In this document: positions 43,319 through 52,588 of the stretch, one piece after another
Layout of the letters: every line of letters starts with the position of its first letter
How positions within the stretch are numbered: the stretch's first letter is position 1
From: Cyclobacteriaceae bacterium
GTDB taxonomy: Bacteria; Bacteroidota; Bacteroidia; Cytophagales; Cyclobacteriaceae
DNA length: 64,000 bases
Direction: 5' to 3'
Assembly (NCBI GenBank): GCA_020436085.1
Contig: JAGQYM010000013.1
Location: forward strand, 27,390-91,389
The notes under the pieces: model-generated
Told to the model about the DNA's origin: nothing
Seen by the model: the letters and a program-made list of their open reading frames with translations, nothing else
The model's database searches: none
Translations under genes and position numbers: made by a program

Positions 43319-44218
43319 CTACTCGTCTCCTTTCTCAATCGCCCGTGTAATATCACTCACGATGAGATCAAGCCGCTCGGTAGTTTCCTTTAAGTGATTA
43401 TTAATATTCTGGGTTTCATCTTTCAGGTCCATTTTCGAAAGAATGTTTACCAGACCCAATATGCTGGCCACAGGGCTCCTCAATTTGTGTGCATTGATGA
43501 ATGCGTATTCCTCCAATGCTTTGTTCTTCCTTTCCAACGAGGCCGTTCGTTCGCGAACCAATGACTCCAAATTCTCATTAATCCGTTTGATCTCCTCTGC
43601 CTGGTGTTGTATCTCTTCATAGCTCGCTCGCAGTGCAAGTCGTGCCTTAATCTCGCGCAGCGTTAGATTGAATCTCGTTCTGATCAACAGAATCATAAAC
43701 ACCGCACTTACCATAAGAAGCAACCCCCCGCGTAAAAAGAACGCATTTGGAGTTAAGTCCGGATTTGCATTCACAAACAAAGCAGTTGCCGCAGTCGACA
43801 GCAGGATAACGAAAAGAGAATACCTCCAATGCCAAAGAACAAACATTGAGGCTCCAACGATCAATGCCATGTAGTTCAAGTTTTGCCCGAGCAATCCATC
43901 GCTGTCGATGTATGTGTAAGTAAATGCATTTTGCAGCGAAATGAGACTGAACGGAACGAAGGCAATAATGAATGATGAAAACACCAACTTCCTGTGAATG
44001 ACAATCGTCAAAATAGTAATGGCTGATACACAAAGTCTGATGATCAACAATACACTCCACCCCTGCGGAATGTTGATATAATCTGTAATGGCAAAAACCG
44101 GATCAAAAATAGCCGCAACCCAGGCTGCCGTGATGTGAAATCGGCCGGCCGACTTCTCCAACTCCTCCTGCGTGAGTCGTTCAGGAACATCAGTAAACTT
44201 GGAGGGAATATTTTGCAT
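43319..44218 (-). CDS. Membrane histidine-kinase-like protein lacking an ATPase domain
   Basis: This 299-residue protein has six or so membrane spans (about residues 28-185), a coiled coil (about 190-235), and a DHp-type segment (about 236-295; EYAFINAHKLRSPVASILGLVNIL with the phosphoacceptor-like His in AHKLRSP). It then stops at a TAG; no HATPase_c domain follows in any frame before the M24 gene begins 32 bp later. It may be phosphorylated in trans, act as a dimerisation partner, or be a natural remnant. Loss by a recent frameshift is unlikely because no leftover ATPase sequence remains. Confidence 0.85.
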   Translation of the reverse strand: MQNIPSKFTDVPERLTQEELEKSAGRFHITAAWVAAIFDPVFAITDYINIPQGWSVLLIIRLCVSAITILTIVIHRKLVFSSFIIAFVPFSLISLQNAFTYTYIDSDGLLGQNLNYMALIVGASMFVLWHWRYSLFVILLSTAATALFVNANPDLTPNAFFLRGGLLLMVSAVFMILLIRTRFNLTLREIKARLALRASYEEIQHQAEEIKRINENLESLVRERTASLERKNKALEEYAFINAHKLRSPVASILGLVNILSKMDLKDETQNINNHLKETTERLDLIVSDITRAIEKGDE

Positions 44219-44397
44219 GGAAAAAATATGTGGTCGACAAGGATACAGAAAGATTATAATTTCTCAATAACATCGATAGTCGTGAATTGTTAAAGACAAC
44301 CTGTGCAAACTATTCAAACGGTAATTCAACCTTTCATAAACCCGTTCGCGCTCAGGCTTCGTTTTTAATTATTTTTAATTACCTAAACCTGATTATC

Positions 44398-45972
44398 ATG
44401 AAACGATTGTTCTTACTCCTTGTAGCTTGTCCACTTTGGATATCAGCACAAGTTAAACCTGCACCTGACCGCAAAGCCGGTGAGGGTGAAGGGCCATTTA
44501 ATCGCCTTGTCATTAGAGGAGCTACTCTGATCGATGGAACCGGTGCGCCTCCAACAGGTCCGGTCGATATCGTGATCGAAGGAAATAAAATCAAAGAGAT
44601 CGTGCATGTAGGTACTCCTCACGTTCCCATCGACCCAAAAGGTCGACCCGCAAAAGGAACGAAAGAAATAGATGCTCACGGATCCTATGTCATGCCTGGG
44701 TTCATCAACATCCACGTGCACGTGGGGGGTGTGCCCAAAGCGCCTGAAGCTGAATACGCGTACAAACTTTGGATGGGACATGGCATCACCACCATTCGTG
44801 GCGTTCCTGCAGGCGAATTGAATTGGGTAGAAAGTGAAAAGAAACGAAGTGCTGAAAACAAGATCGTAGCGCCAAGAATTGTAAACTTCCAGGTTCCTGG
44901 CACTGGCGCTGAATGGAAAGGCGGCCCCATGACTACACCAGCGAAAGCAAGAGAATGGGTAGCATGGGCAAGCACCAAAGGAGTTGAGGGTATTAAGATA
45001 TTTAATCTTGATCCGGATGTGATGGCAGCTGCCATAGATGAATGCCACAAAAGAAAGATGGGATCAGTAGCCCACATCAACCAGATGATGGTGGGTCGCG
45101 TAAACGCAAGACAAGCATGTGAAATGGGGCTCGACAACCTGACACACTTTTATGGTTTGTTTGAGTCCTTGTACAAGGATGCAGATGTACAACCCTGGCC
45201 TAGAAACATGATCTATGATGACGAGCAAGACAGATTCAGCCAGGTGGCCTATCAGTGGGACAAGATCTATCCTCGCGGCAGCAAGCAATGGAATGATTTG
45301 ATCAATACTTTCCTGGAGCACAAATTTATCATTGATCCAACCATGACTGCCTATTTGGCCGGACGCGATGTGATGCGCGAGCGTACAGCCGACTGGCAGC
45401 AAAAATATGTGTTACCAACATTGGCAGATTTCTATACCTCCAACCGTGAAAATCATGGATCCTATTTCTACAACTGGACTACATGGGAAGAAGTAGCATG
45501 GAGAAACTTCTACCATGTGTGGATGTCATTCCTTAACGATTATAAAAATGCTGGTGGCCGCGTCACAGTAAGTGACGATGCGTCATTCATTTACAATCTA
45601 TACGGTGTTGGTGTGATAGAAGAAATGGAATTGTTGCAGGAAGCTGGCTTCCACCCTCTTGAAGTAATCAGAGGTGCTACGTTACATGCTGCCGAAGCGA
45701 TCTTCGAGCCAAAAGGCAAACCGATCGAATTTGGAATCGTACGCCCCGACTTGCTTGCCGACCTCGTGATCGTAGATGAAAACCCGATTGAAAACCTCAA
45801 GGTGCTCTACGGAACAGGGTTCCCTCGCCTGAATGACGAGACCGGAAAAGTAGAACGCGTAGGTGGCGTGAAGTACACCATAAAAGACGGCATCATCTAT
45901 GATGCAAAGCAACTTCTCAAAGACGTAGAAGCGATGGTGCAAAAACAAAAAGACGAACGCGGAATTAAGTAA
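44398..45972 (+). CDS. Exported amidohydrolase
   Basis: The 524-residue protein starts at the ATG at 44398, giving a signal peptide (MKRLFLLLVACPLWISAQ). The mature part has the amidohydrolase superfamily order: LVIRGATLIDGTGAPPTGPVDIVIEGNKI, VMPGFINIHVHVGG (the HxH metal pair), THFYG (later His), VSDDASF (metal Asp), and a C-terminal PDLLADLVIVDENP composite sheet. The periplasmic location suits imidazolonepropionase/dipeptidase-like members common in Bacteroidota. A TTG-initiated longer reading (44287) is rejected. Substrate unknown. Confidence 0.9.
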   Translation: MKRLFLLLVACPLWISAQVKPAPDRKAGEGEGPFNRLVIRGATLIDGTGAPPTGPVDIVIEGNKIKEIVHVGTPHVPIDPKGRPAKGTKEIDAHGSYVMPGFINIHVHVGGVPKAPEAEYAYKLWMGHGITTIRGVPAGELNWVESEKKRSAENKIVAPRIVNFQVPGTGAEWKGGPMTTPAKAREWVAWASTKGVEGIKIFNLDPDVMAAAIDECHKRKMGSVAHINQMMVGRVNARQACEMGLDNLTHFYGLFESLYKDADVQPWPRNMIYDDEQDRFSQVAYQWDKIYPRGSKQWNDLINTFLEHKFIIDPTMTAYLAGRDVMRERTADWQQKYVLPTLADFYTSNRENHGSYFYNWTTWEEVAWRNFYHVWMSFLNDYKNAGGRVTVSDDASFIYNLYGVGVIEEMELLQEAGFHPLEVIRGATLHAAEAIFEPKGKPIEFGIVRPDLLADLVIVDENPIENLKVLYGTGFPRLNDETGKVERVGGVKYTIKDGIIYDAKQLLKDVEAMVQKQKDERGIK

Positions 45973-45986
45973 TAAAATGATCTGAT

Positions 45987-46014
45987 GATGGGCTGGTTTA
46001 CAAATCAGCTCATC
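45987..46014. terminator. Weak hairpin between convergent genes
   Basis: GATGGGCTG and CAGCTCATC form a 9-bp stem with one G-T pair and a 10-nt loop, in the 43-bp gap between the amidohydrolase and methyltransferase stop codons. It may end transcription from both sides, but there is no T-run, so the call is weak. Confidence 0.3.
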
Positions 46015-46015
46015 T

Positions 46016-47152
46016 TCACATCAACTTTTCGAGATAATGGTATTCAATACCATATTCTCTCTTCAACTCATCAAATCTAACGGACGCACGATCACGATCA
46101 ACTGAATCCGACTTCACGGCCGTCAGCATGATATTCTTATTGGTGTGCTCACTCGAGATGAATTCGAAGAGATTTGTTTTGTAGCCATGCATCTCAAGAA
46201 AAAGAGCTCTTAGCGTGTCTGTTACCATTTCAAAAAAACGCTCCTTGTAAATACCATACTTCAGTACTGGACTATCAAATGATTTCCCCTTAAGCTGTTT
46301 CCTGATCTGCTTGTGGCAGCAAGGCGCACAAACAATCAATTGGGCGCCAGACTCAATTCCCTTCGCAATAGCATCATCAGTCGCAGTGTCGCATGCATGC
46401 AATGCGATGAGTATATCTGTTGCTCCGCCCTCATATCCTTCAATGGTACTCTCCGCAAAGCTGAGACCGTGAAAGCTACACTGCCCGGCAATCTCGTTGC
46501 AAAGAGTCACTAACTCTTTTCTTAATTCCACCCCCGTCATCTCTACATTGTACTTAAGAGCATGTGTCAGATGACTATACAATGCAAACGTGAGGTATCC
46601 CTTACCTGAACCCATGTCCACGATCCTGATTTTCTCGTTCCATTCTTTGTCACTAACAAGCCCATCCAAAATCTCAAGATATTTATTGATCTGTCGGTAT
46701 TTGTCGGCCATGCGTGGAATCAGCTTACCCTCGCGATCTGACACTCCTAGAAGTTGAAGATACTTCTCATCAAGAGAGGCCAACAATTGTTTGGACCGGT
46801 CATGCACATCACTTACAATCTGCCCGACACTCTTCTTTCTGCTAAGGTGCGTGACTCCTTTTTTTGAAGTCCGAAATGTGATCTCCTCATCGGTTGTCCA
46901 CAGTGTAGCCACTTGAAACTCACCCATGGACGATTTTAGCTGTTCAAGCCAGTCACCTTCCGGAAAATTTTTAACGATGTCTTTGGTTTGATGGCGATAG
47001 GTAAACGAATAGTGCGGTAAACCTTTTAGAGTGACACCTTTTACATACACATTTCTAAGATCTGATTGCTTTTTTGCTGGTTTGCTCAGCGTCAGCTTTA
47101 CAAAGGAATTTTCCTTAACACTGGAAGCAAGTATATCGAGAAACTCATTCAC
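46016..47152 (-). CDS. SAM-dependent methyltransferase (Methyltransf_32-like)
   Basis: The 378-residue protein has motif I in IRIVDMGSGKGYLTFALYSHL (about residues 186-206), VEMTGVELRKELVTLCNEIA (motif II), TDILIALHACDTATDDAIAKGI and a CAPCCHKQIRKQL segment typical of the Methyltransf_32 group (related to METTL25-like proteins). The N-terminal 150 residues form a separate domain with many basic residues (LTLSKPAKKQSDLRNVYVK), perhaps for nucleic acid binding. The target is unknown. It follows the small exported protein by 24 bp and is the third gene of an AraC-led unit. Confidence 0.87.
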   Translation of the reverse strand: MNEFLDILASSVKENSFVKLTLSKPAKKQSDLRNVYVKGVTLKGLPHYSFTYRHQTKDIVKNFPEGDWLEQLKSSMGEFQVATLWTTDEEITFRTSKKGVTHLSRKKSVGQIVSDVHDRSKQLLASLDEKYLQLLGVSDREGKLIPRMADKYRQINKYLEILDGLVSDKEWNEKIRIVDMGSGKGYLTFALYSHLTHALKYNVEMTGVELRKELVTLCNEIAGQCSFHGLSFAESTIEGYEGGATDILIALHACDTATDDAIAKGIESGAQLIVCAPCCHKQIRKQLKGKSFDSPVLKYGIYKERFFEMVTDTLRALFLEMHGYKTNLFEFISSEHTNKNIMLTAVKSDSVDRDRASVRFDELKREYGIEYHYLEKLM

Positions 47153-47176
47153 GACTGCAAATGTAGGGCTTCGTGA

Positions 47177-47611
47177 TCAAACTTTATCGAGCAAAACAAC
47201 GAACGACCATTCTTCTGCTTTGCCATCAACATCGAGTTGAATGATAATCTTCACCTTATTCTCTTTGTCGTTAATGTACCCGTCATAAAAGGTTATCCTG
47301 TCTCCCAGGTTGTCCGGCCTCGGTTCCACCTTTGTTAATAACTTCTTTCCCTTATAACTCTCAATAGAAACCTCGCGAGCCTTCACTCCTTTTGATTTAG
47401 GATAAACAGAGAACACCCTGTAGTTGGGAATCATTCCTCGATTTGGATAATGAATTTCATCACCAGATTTAACATTTTCGAAGAACTCAGCAGTTTGTCC
47501 ATTGCGCCTGTACATAATGGACACCCGCGCCTCAATCTCACTTTGTTGTGCCAGTGCACTAACAGCGCTGGAAAAGAAAAGAATAAATGCTACGCAAAAT
47601 CGTGTTCTCAA
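47177..47611 (-). CDS. Hypothetical exported protein
   Basis: This 144-residue protein has a signal peptide (ending Ala-Leu-Ala-Gln-Gln) and a mostly beta mature part (EARVSIMYRRNGQTAEFFENVKSGDEIHY, DRITFYDGYINDKENKVKIIIQLDVDG). I do not recognise the family. Its ATG overlaps the AraC gene stop by four bases, and the methyltransferase gene follows 24 bp later. Confidence 0.7.
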   Translation of the reverse strand: MRTRFCVAFILFFSSAVSALAQQSEIEARVSIMYRRNGQTAEFFENVKSGDEIHYPNRGMIPNYRVFSVYPKSKGVKAREVSIESYKGKKLLTKVEPRPDNLGDRITFYDGYINDKENKVKIIIQLDVDGKAEEWSFVVLLDKV

Positions 47612-48711
47612 ACCTTCACTTTTTCTTTATACTCTCCTGGAGAACACCCCACATACTTTTTAAACAATTGGTTAAACGATGTCCTGTTGTTAAAACCAGA
47701 GTTGAGTGCGATAGACAAAAGCTTCTCGTTGTTGTCAGGATCATCCAACCGACTCAACGCTTCCTGAATTCTATACTCAGTCAAAAGTTCGTGAAAGGTT
47801 TTGCCAAAGTATTCATTGATGACTTGCGAAGTATGATTGGTAGAAATTCCAAGACGACCAGCCAATTCAGAAAGGCGCAGATCAGTTGAAAGATGAATCT
47901 TTTCTTTTTGCAATAAACGAAGAATCTCGGTCTGATACCGCTCACCTTCTTCACGGGTCAATGCCGATTTCTCGTATTTCTTCGCACCAGGTTCTCTTCT
48001 TACAAAGCCGTGCAATAACTCTGGTCGAACAAAAGCAACATATCCTACCTGGTAAATACCAACAGTTCCAATCAATGATAACACATAGTCATACTCTATT
48101 TTGAAATCAACTGCATAAATCAAAATGTAATAAGCAGCGAAGATGAATGCATAAATAGAGAGCCCATAGAAAGTGCTGGTGATCAGAGACAGATGTTGAT
48201 CGTCCTGGCTTGACTTTACGACCTTGAATAACAGAAAACTATAGTATGCAAGATGAAGACAAACCCCGACTTGAAAAACCAGGCGAAACCAAAGGTTTGA
48301 ATAGCCACCATTGATAATCACCTGCCGCTTCGACTCCTCGTCAAGGAAATAGAAATTCAAATGAAATAGAATATAGATTGCGAAAGGCACCAGATGCCAT
48401 ACATCGCGTGCAGTTAACTTGAAACTATCATCAACCAATTGTTTGGCATAAAGCAACAACAACGGTCCGAACAAAAACACAAAACTCCTTGTCGCTCCTG
48501 ATATGTGCGGCTCCACCAATTCATAGCGTGTCCAAAAGGCCACGTTTTCCAGCGTGTTGAGAGAAAATAATAACACAAACACTGCAAGGGTGATGTTGGC
48601 ATTTTTGTTTTTACCGTTACTCAGTGCCAGCAGTGCCGCAAGGAAAATTCCCTGACCTCCCGCTACAAGGAAAATAATGTTCCAGAAGTCAAGTTGCACT
48701 GATTCCATCAT
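47608..48711 (-). CDS. AraC family regulator with membrane N-terminus
   Basis: This 367-residue protein has about seven hydrophobic spans in its first 230 residues (IIFLVAGGQGIFLAALLAL, NITLAVFVLLFSLNTL, FVFLFGPLLLLYAKQL and others) and a C-terminal AraC-type helix-turn-helix (about 265-362; RLSELAGRLGISTNHTSQVINEYFGKTFHELL, SIALNSGFNNRTSFNQLFKKYVGCSPGEY). It is a paralogue of the regulator at 31779-32879, sharing layout and length. It leads a unit with a small exported protein (ATGA overlap) and a methyltransferase. Confidence 0.9.
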   Translation of the reverse strand: MMESVQLDFWNIIFLVAGGQGIFLAALLALSNGKNKNANITLAVFVLLFSLNTLENVAFWTRYELVEPHISGATRSFVFLFGPLLLLYAKQLVDDSFKLTARDVWHLVPFAIYILFHLNFYFLDEESKRQVIINGGYSNLWFRLVFQVGVCLHLAYYSFLLFKVVKSSQDDQHLSLITSTFYGLSIYAFIFAAYYILIYAVDFKIEYDYVLSLIGTVGIYQVGYVAFVRPELLHGFVRREPGAKKYEKSALTREEGERYQTEILRLLQKEKIHLSTDLRLSELAGRLGISTNHTSQVINEYFGKTFHELLTEYRIQEALSRLDDPDNNEKLLSIALNSGFNNRTSFNQLFKKYVGCSPGEYKEKVKV

Positions 48712-48784
48712 TCAAAAATAACAGAGATGGCGGAACTCTGCATACCGGAAGATGGTGTAACCCATCAAATGAATGATAAGCTAT

Positions 48785-51448
48785 CTACTTTGTTGCTTTT
48801 TCGCCTGTCGAGGCCGGTGCCTTCCAGAATGTACTTTTTGCCACTTGCGATTTCGCATACGATCCACCATACATCAAAGCATTAAACAAGATCTTGAATG
48901 TGCCATAGGGCTGCCCTCTCCATTGTGGACGAAATCCCATTAACACAACATGACCTTGTCCATACTTCACATCCATGCCCGCTGCAAATCCGTTGATGTG
49001 CTTCTCTCCTAACAAATAACCTGATAGTAATGGAGAGCCTTGATCCTTGTACTTCGCCAACGCCTCACCTTCAAAACCTGGCAACGAAGTGAATACAGGG
49101 CTGTTGTACACGAATACATTCGCTCTGTCTTTCATTCCTGCCATCACAGGATGTTCCGTATTTACCTCAACCTCAAGTATTGAGCCTCCAGTAAAGAACT
49201 CCTTTCGATTAACACCTTTGACAACATTCTTCACTGGCAAATGCAGTTCGTCAATCGCAAAGTCACTGGCTTCATTCAGGCAAACTAACGTTCCTCCATT
49301 TCTCACAAATGCTTCCAGCTGTTGGATTCCTTCTCCTTCCAATCCACCTTCATATCGTGGCGGCACAGATCCTTTCTTAAATCCTTCTTTTAGTATTGAT
49401 TGTCGATCCGCAGGCAAAACAATCACATCGAATCTCGTATTCAAATCACCCGCAGCCATGTCGGCATTCGTAAGGTTGGTGTAAGTGAAACCAAAACATT
49501 CCAACAGCCATCGCGTCCATCCCTCATCCATGCTTGGCCTCCATGGGCGATACAGTCCTATTTTTGGTCGAACGGTTGTGCCACCACTGCTGCTTGTCCA
49601 CTGCGCGTTAATGGAGTAGTCTCTCACCCATGTCTCAAGACTTGATCGCACAACACCAGAGACAATGTATTTTCCATTAGATGCCCTCACACTGCCTCCG
49701 GCTTTCAATGCGTTGTTAACGACACGGAAAGAATTATTCTCTTTCGGATCAACCATCAAATTAGAACCACTTCCTGTCGCTCTTCCTGCTGGCGCCAAAA
49801 TTCCAGCAGCGACAGCGTTTGTATTAAATCCAACACCTGGAACAAAATCACCTGGATATGCATCTTCATCTCCCTTTTTCCAATCAGCAGTTGCGGCTTT
49901 TATTGGATCAATGGCATTTTTGATATCATCGGACAAAGGCGAGCCGATAGCAATAGTGCGCACGTCATACTGCAGCGGCATGGTCCATCCTGCAGCATCA
50001 TAAGGTTGTTCAGGAGGCCCCTCAGGATATTCTCTTAAGTCAGGATAAGCTTGACGATCAAAAACCTGCCTTACCAGCTCCGCATATTCCTGTTCCATTG
50101 AGATGATCCACGTCCCCTTACCAAAAGTCATGTCGTTTACTGAAACTGATTTATTCAGTTGACCAACCTTCACACCGTTGAAAGCTAAACGTCTCAACAT
50201 CTCAACCGCAGCCATCGGGTCAGACTGCTGCTGAGGGATGATATATGCAAAAGGAGGTTCTTTGGTGTAACGCTCCTTCACTTGCACTGCCGACTGATAC
50301 CTGCCGTAAAGAAGCTCATAGCCAAACTTGGCAGCATAGTCGAGCGTTGCAATGGATGCAGTCTTCATATAACCCATCGCATCGCTGATCCGCCACCAGC
50401 CTCCTTTCCACGGACTTAGGTACAACGCCTCTGCACGCAAGTCTGTTTTGTCTTTTGGATAATCATCAATGGTGTAAAAATGCGGAGTAGCATACCTGTA
50501 CAAAGATGTCTCCGTCCAATATGATGGTGTGTTCTGCAACACTGGCAAGTAGTCGATGTAGCCTGGATACCACGCATCAAATCCGGTACCCATGTGAGTA
50601 GCGCCTGGTTGATTATTAATCTCTAGCGCTTGAGCAATGGCCATTCCAATCATATTTACCTCACGCGCAATGATTGGCGGTGTTTGAGGTGTAATAGGTT
50701 CTGCAAAAGGTGGAAGCCAAATGCGTGTAGGGAAAGGTGAAGACTGGTGATGTACATAAATGATATTCGGTTCCCATTCGCGCCAGGTTCTTTCCATCAC
50801 TCTCGATTCTATCGTATTCAATGCATACGCATCTCTGTTGTTATCATGGCCCACATACTTTTGATACAACTTAGGTATGGGCGCAATCTCATAAGGTGTA
50901 CCGACATTGGAATGATACCAGTCTGCTACCATCGTCATCCCGTCAGGATTGATTGTTGGCCACAGCATTAGCACCACGTTGTCAAGTATGTTCTTGATCT
51001 TGGGAGTTTCAGCTTGTCTTACAATATCATAGATAAGTGATATCGTGTGGTTCGGACCAGCCACCTCCGTTGCATGCAGACCGCCATCAATGTGTACGAT
51101 TGGTTTTCCTTGATTGGCCAGTTGTTTTGCTTCTTCTACGGTGAGATTGTCAGGGTGAGCAAGTCGCTTGGTGATCTCTTTGATCTTGTCAATGTTCGCA
51201 AGGTTTTCCTTCGAAGAGATCAATGCAAAATACCAGTCGCGTCCCTCCGATGTCTTTCCGATGTGAACCACTTTCAGGATGTCACTTGCCACCTCCAGCT
51301 TCCTGAGATACGCTACGCTTTGTTCATAAGTAGCAAGATGAAAATCAGATCCCACTTCAAAGCCCAACGTTTCTGTAGGGGAAGGAATCTGAGCATTACC
51401 AATAAATGGAACAAGTAAAAAGAACGAGATGAGGTGTTTGAAGCGCAT
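48785..51448 (-). CDS. M14 family zinc carboxypeptidase-like protein with GATase-like C-terminus
   Basis: The 887-residue protein has a signal peptide (to about residue 19) and an M14-type domain: the zinc pair His125 and Glu128 in GGLHATEVAGPNH, WPTINPDGMTMVADWY, and a third His in IIYVHHQSSPFPTRIWLP. The catalytic Glu region near WTETSLYRYATP is plausible. The C-terminal part (about 620-870; FDVIVLPADRQSILKEG, LEAFVRNGGTLVCLNEASDFAI, GQGHVVLMGFRPQWRGQPYGTFKILFNALM) has the class I glutamine amidotransferase-like fold seen in large secreted Bacteroidota M14 proteins. It acts on peptides outside the cytoplasm. Confidence 0.9.
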   Translation of the reverse strand: MRFKHLISFFLLVPFIGNAQIPSPTETLGFEVGSDFHLATYEQSVAYLRKLEVASDILKVVHIGKTSEGRDWYFALISSKENLANIDKIKEITKRLAHPDNLTVEEAKQLANQGKPIVHIDGGLHATEVAGPNHTISLIYDIVRQAETPKIKNILDNVVLMLWPTINPDGMTMVADWYHSNVGTPYEIAPIPKLYQKYVGHDNNRDAYALNTIESRVMERTWREWEPNIIYVHHQSSPFPTRIWLPPFAEPITPQTPPIIAREVNMIGMAIAQALEINNQPGATHMGTGFDAWYPGYIDYLPVLQNTPSYWTETSLYRYATPHFYTIDDYPKDKTDLRAEALYLSPWKGGWWRISDAMGYMKTASIATLDYAAKFGYELLYGRYQSAVQVKERYTKEPPFAYIIPQQQSDPMAAVEMLRRLAFNGVKVGQLNKSVSVNDMTFGKGTWIISMEQEYAELVRQVFDRQAYPDLREYPEGPPEQPYDAAGWTMPLQYDVRTIAIGSPLSDDIKNAIDPIKAATADWKKGDEDAYPGDFVPGVGFNTNAVAAGILAPAGRATGSGSNLMVDPKENNSFRVVNNALKAGGSVRASNGKYIVSGVVRSSLETWVRDYSINAQWTSSSGGTTVRPKIGLYRPWRPSMDEGWTRWLLECFGFTYTNLTNADMAAGDLNTRFDVIVLPADRQSILKEGFKKGSVPPRYEGGLEGEGIQQLEAFVRNGGTLVCLNEASDFAIDELHLPVKNVVKGVNRKEFFTGGSILEVEVNTEHPVMAGMKDRANVFVYNSPVFTSLPGFEGEALAKYKDQGSPLLSGYLLGEKHINGFAAGMDVKYGQGHVVLMGFRPQWRGQPYGTFKILFNALMYGGSYAKSQVAKSTFWKAPASTGEKATK

Positions 51449-51504
51449 AGCCAGCTGAATTAATGCGGTAATCTCAGCTACTTATGGCAACAATCAAAGA
51501 AAAA

Positions 51505-52509
51505 TTACACACAGTACATCTTGAACCTATCGATGTGGTCTTCCGATCCGAGGATGATCAGGACGTCACCGTTCTCAACCACGGTGTCGCTATTCGGGTC
51601 AAAGATAAATCCTTCGGCAGGGTCCTTAATTCCCAGCACAGTTGCTCCGGTATTCTTGCGAATATCAAGTTCCTTGATGGTCTTATTCCTGTACTCTTCT
51701 TTCAACTCGTTGAACTTGAATTCTTCGAGCTTGAGATCCTGTTTAGTCATTCCCGTAAGGATCTCGAGAAATTCGATCACATGCGGCTGTGTGATCAGGT
51801 GAGCCATATGAATTCCACCAATGGCAAATGGCTTTACTACTTTGTTGGCTCCGGCACGGTACAATTTCTTTTCTGCTCCCTCATTGGAAGCACGGGCGAT
51901 GATATTCACATTGGGATTTAAACCCTTTGCCGTTATGCAGATTAGCATGTTATCCGCATCGTTGGGCAATGTGATGATAATCGATTTTGCCGATTTGATA
52001 CCAGCCCGAATTAATACCTCTTCTTCGGTAGCATCATCGGTAATCACCTCAAAGCCTGGCTTCTCCGGCACGTACTTTAATGCCGCTTCCTTATTTTCGA
52101 CCAGTACAAATTTCTTGTCACTCTTCTTCAGTTCATCACAAGTCTTTGCGCCAGTGCGGCCATAGCCTACCACGATTATATGATTGTCCAATTTCCTGGT
52201 CTTTTTGTTGAATATTAAAGTAGTAAATATTTTCCTGAACTCACCTTCAAAAATATACCGGCTAATCACCGACACGATGTAAGCGAAGATTCCAAGATTA
52301 AGCACCATGTACACGCTCGTAAAAATCTTTCCTGCATCACTAAGGGGTAGCACTTCGCCAAACCCGACAGATGAAACGATAAGCATCGTCATATAAAATG
52401 CATCCAGCCCGTTGTACCCCTCAATGATCATGTAGCCAAGGGTACCCACCAGAACGCTGGTCAGAAGGAATGTTGCTGCAAGCAAAAATGATTTTACGCT
52501 TTCACTCAT
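51505..52509 (-). CDS. Potassium channel with RCK (TrkA-N/TrkA-C) domains
   Basis: This protein of about 334 residues has two membrane spans around a pore loop (about residues 10-85), a Rossmann RCK domain (about 105-225; HIIVVGYGRTGAKTCDEL, with VENKEAALKY for nucleotide contact) and a TrkA-C domain (about 255-334; TKQDLKLEEFKFNELKEEYRNKTIKELDI). The filter is Ser-Val-Gly-Phe-Gly-Glu (47-52), a variant of TVGYGD found in some bacterial K+ channels. I chose the ATG at 52509; a TTG at 52596 would overlap the divergent permease start. The RCK domain gates the channel by ligand (NAD, ADP or Ca2+). Confidence 0.9.
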   Translation of the reverse strand: MSESVKSFLLAATFLLTSVLVGTLGYMIIEGYNGLDAFYMTMLIVSSVGFGEVLPLSDAGKIFTSVYMVLNLGIFAYIVSVISRYIFEGEFRKIFTTLIFNKKTRKLDNHIIVVGYGRTGAKTCDELKKSDKKFVLVENKEAALKYVPEKPGFEVITDDATEEEVLIRAGIKSAKSIIITLPNDADNMLICITAKGLNPNVNIIARASNEGAEKKLYRAGANKVVKPFAIGGIHMAHLITQPHVIEFLEILTGMTKQDLKLEEFKFNELKEEYRNKTIKELDIRKNTGATVLGIKDPAEGFIFDPNSDTVVENGDVLIILGSEDHIDRFKMYCV

Positions 52510-52588
52510 TATCACATCGCGATCGACAATTGTGTTTATCTTTAGCCGATCATCCTCATAAATATAAAGAATCAACCTAAAAGATAAC

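Noticed and set aside
43647-44060. Alternate minus-strand frame of 137 codons inside the histidine-kinase-like gene
   Set aside because: The membrane spans and DHp motif are in the other frame.
44443-45048. Antisense open frame of 201 codons inside the amidohydrolase gene
   Set aside because: The plus-strand gene has clear family motifs over the same region; the antisense product has no recognisable domain.
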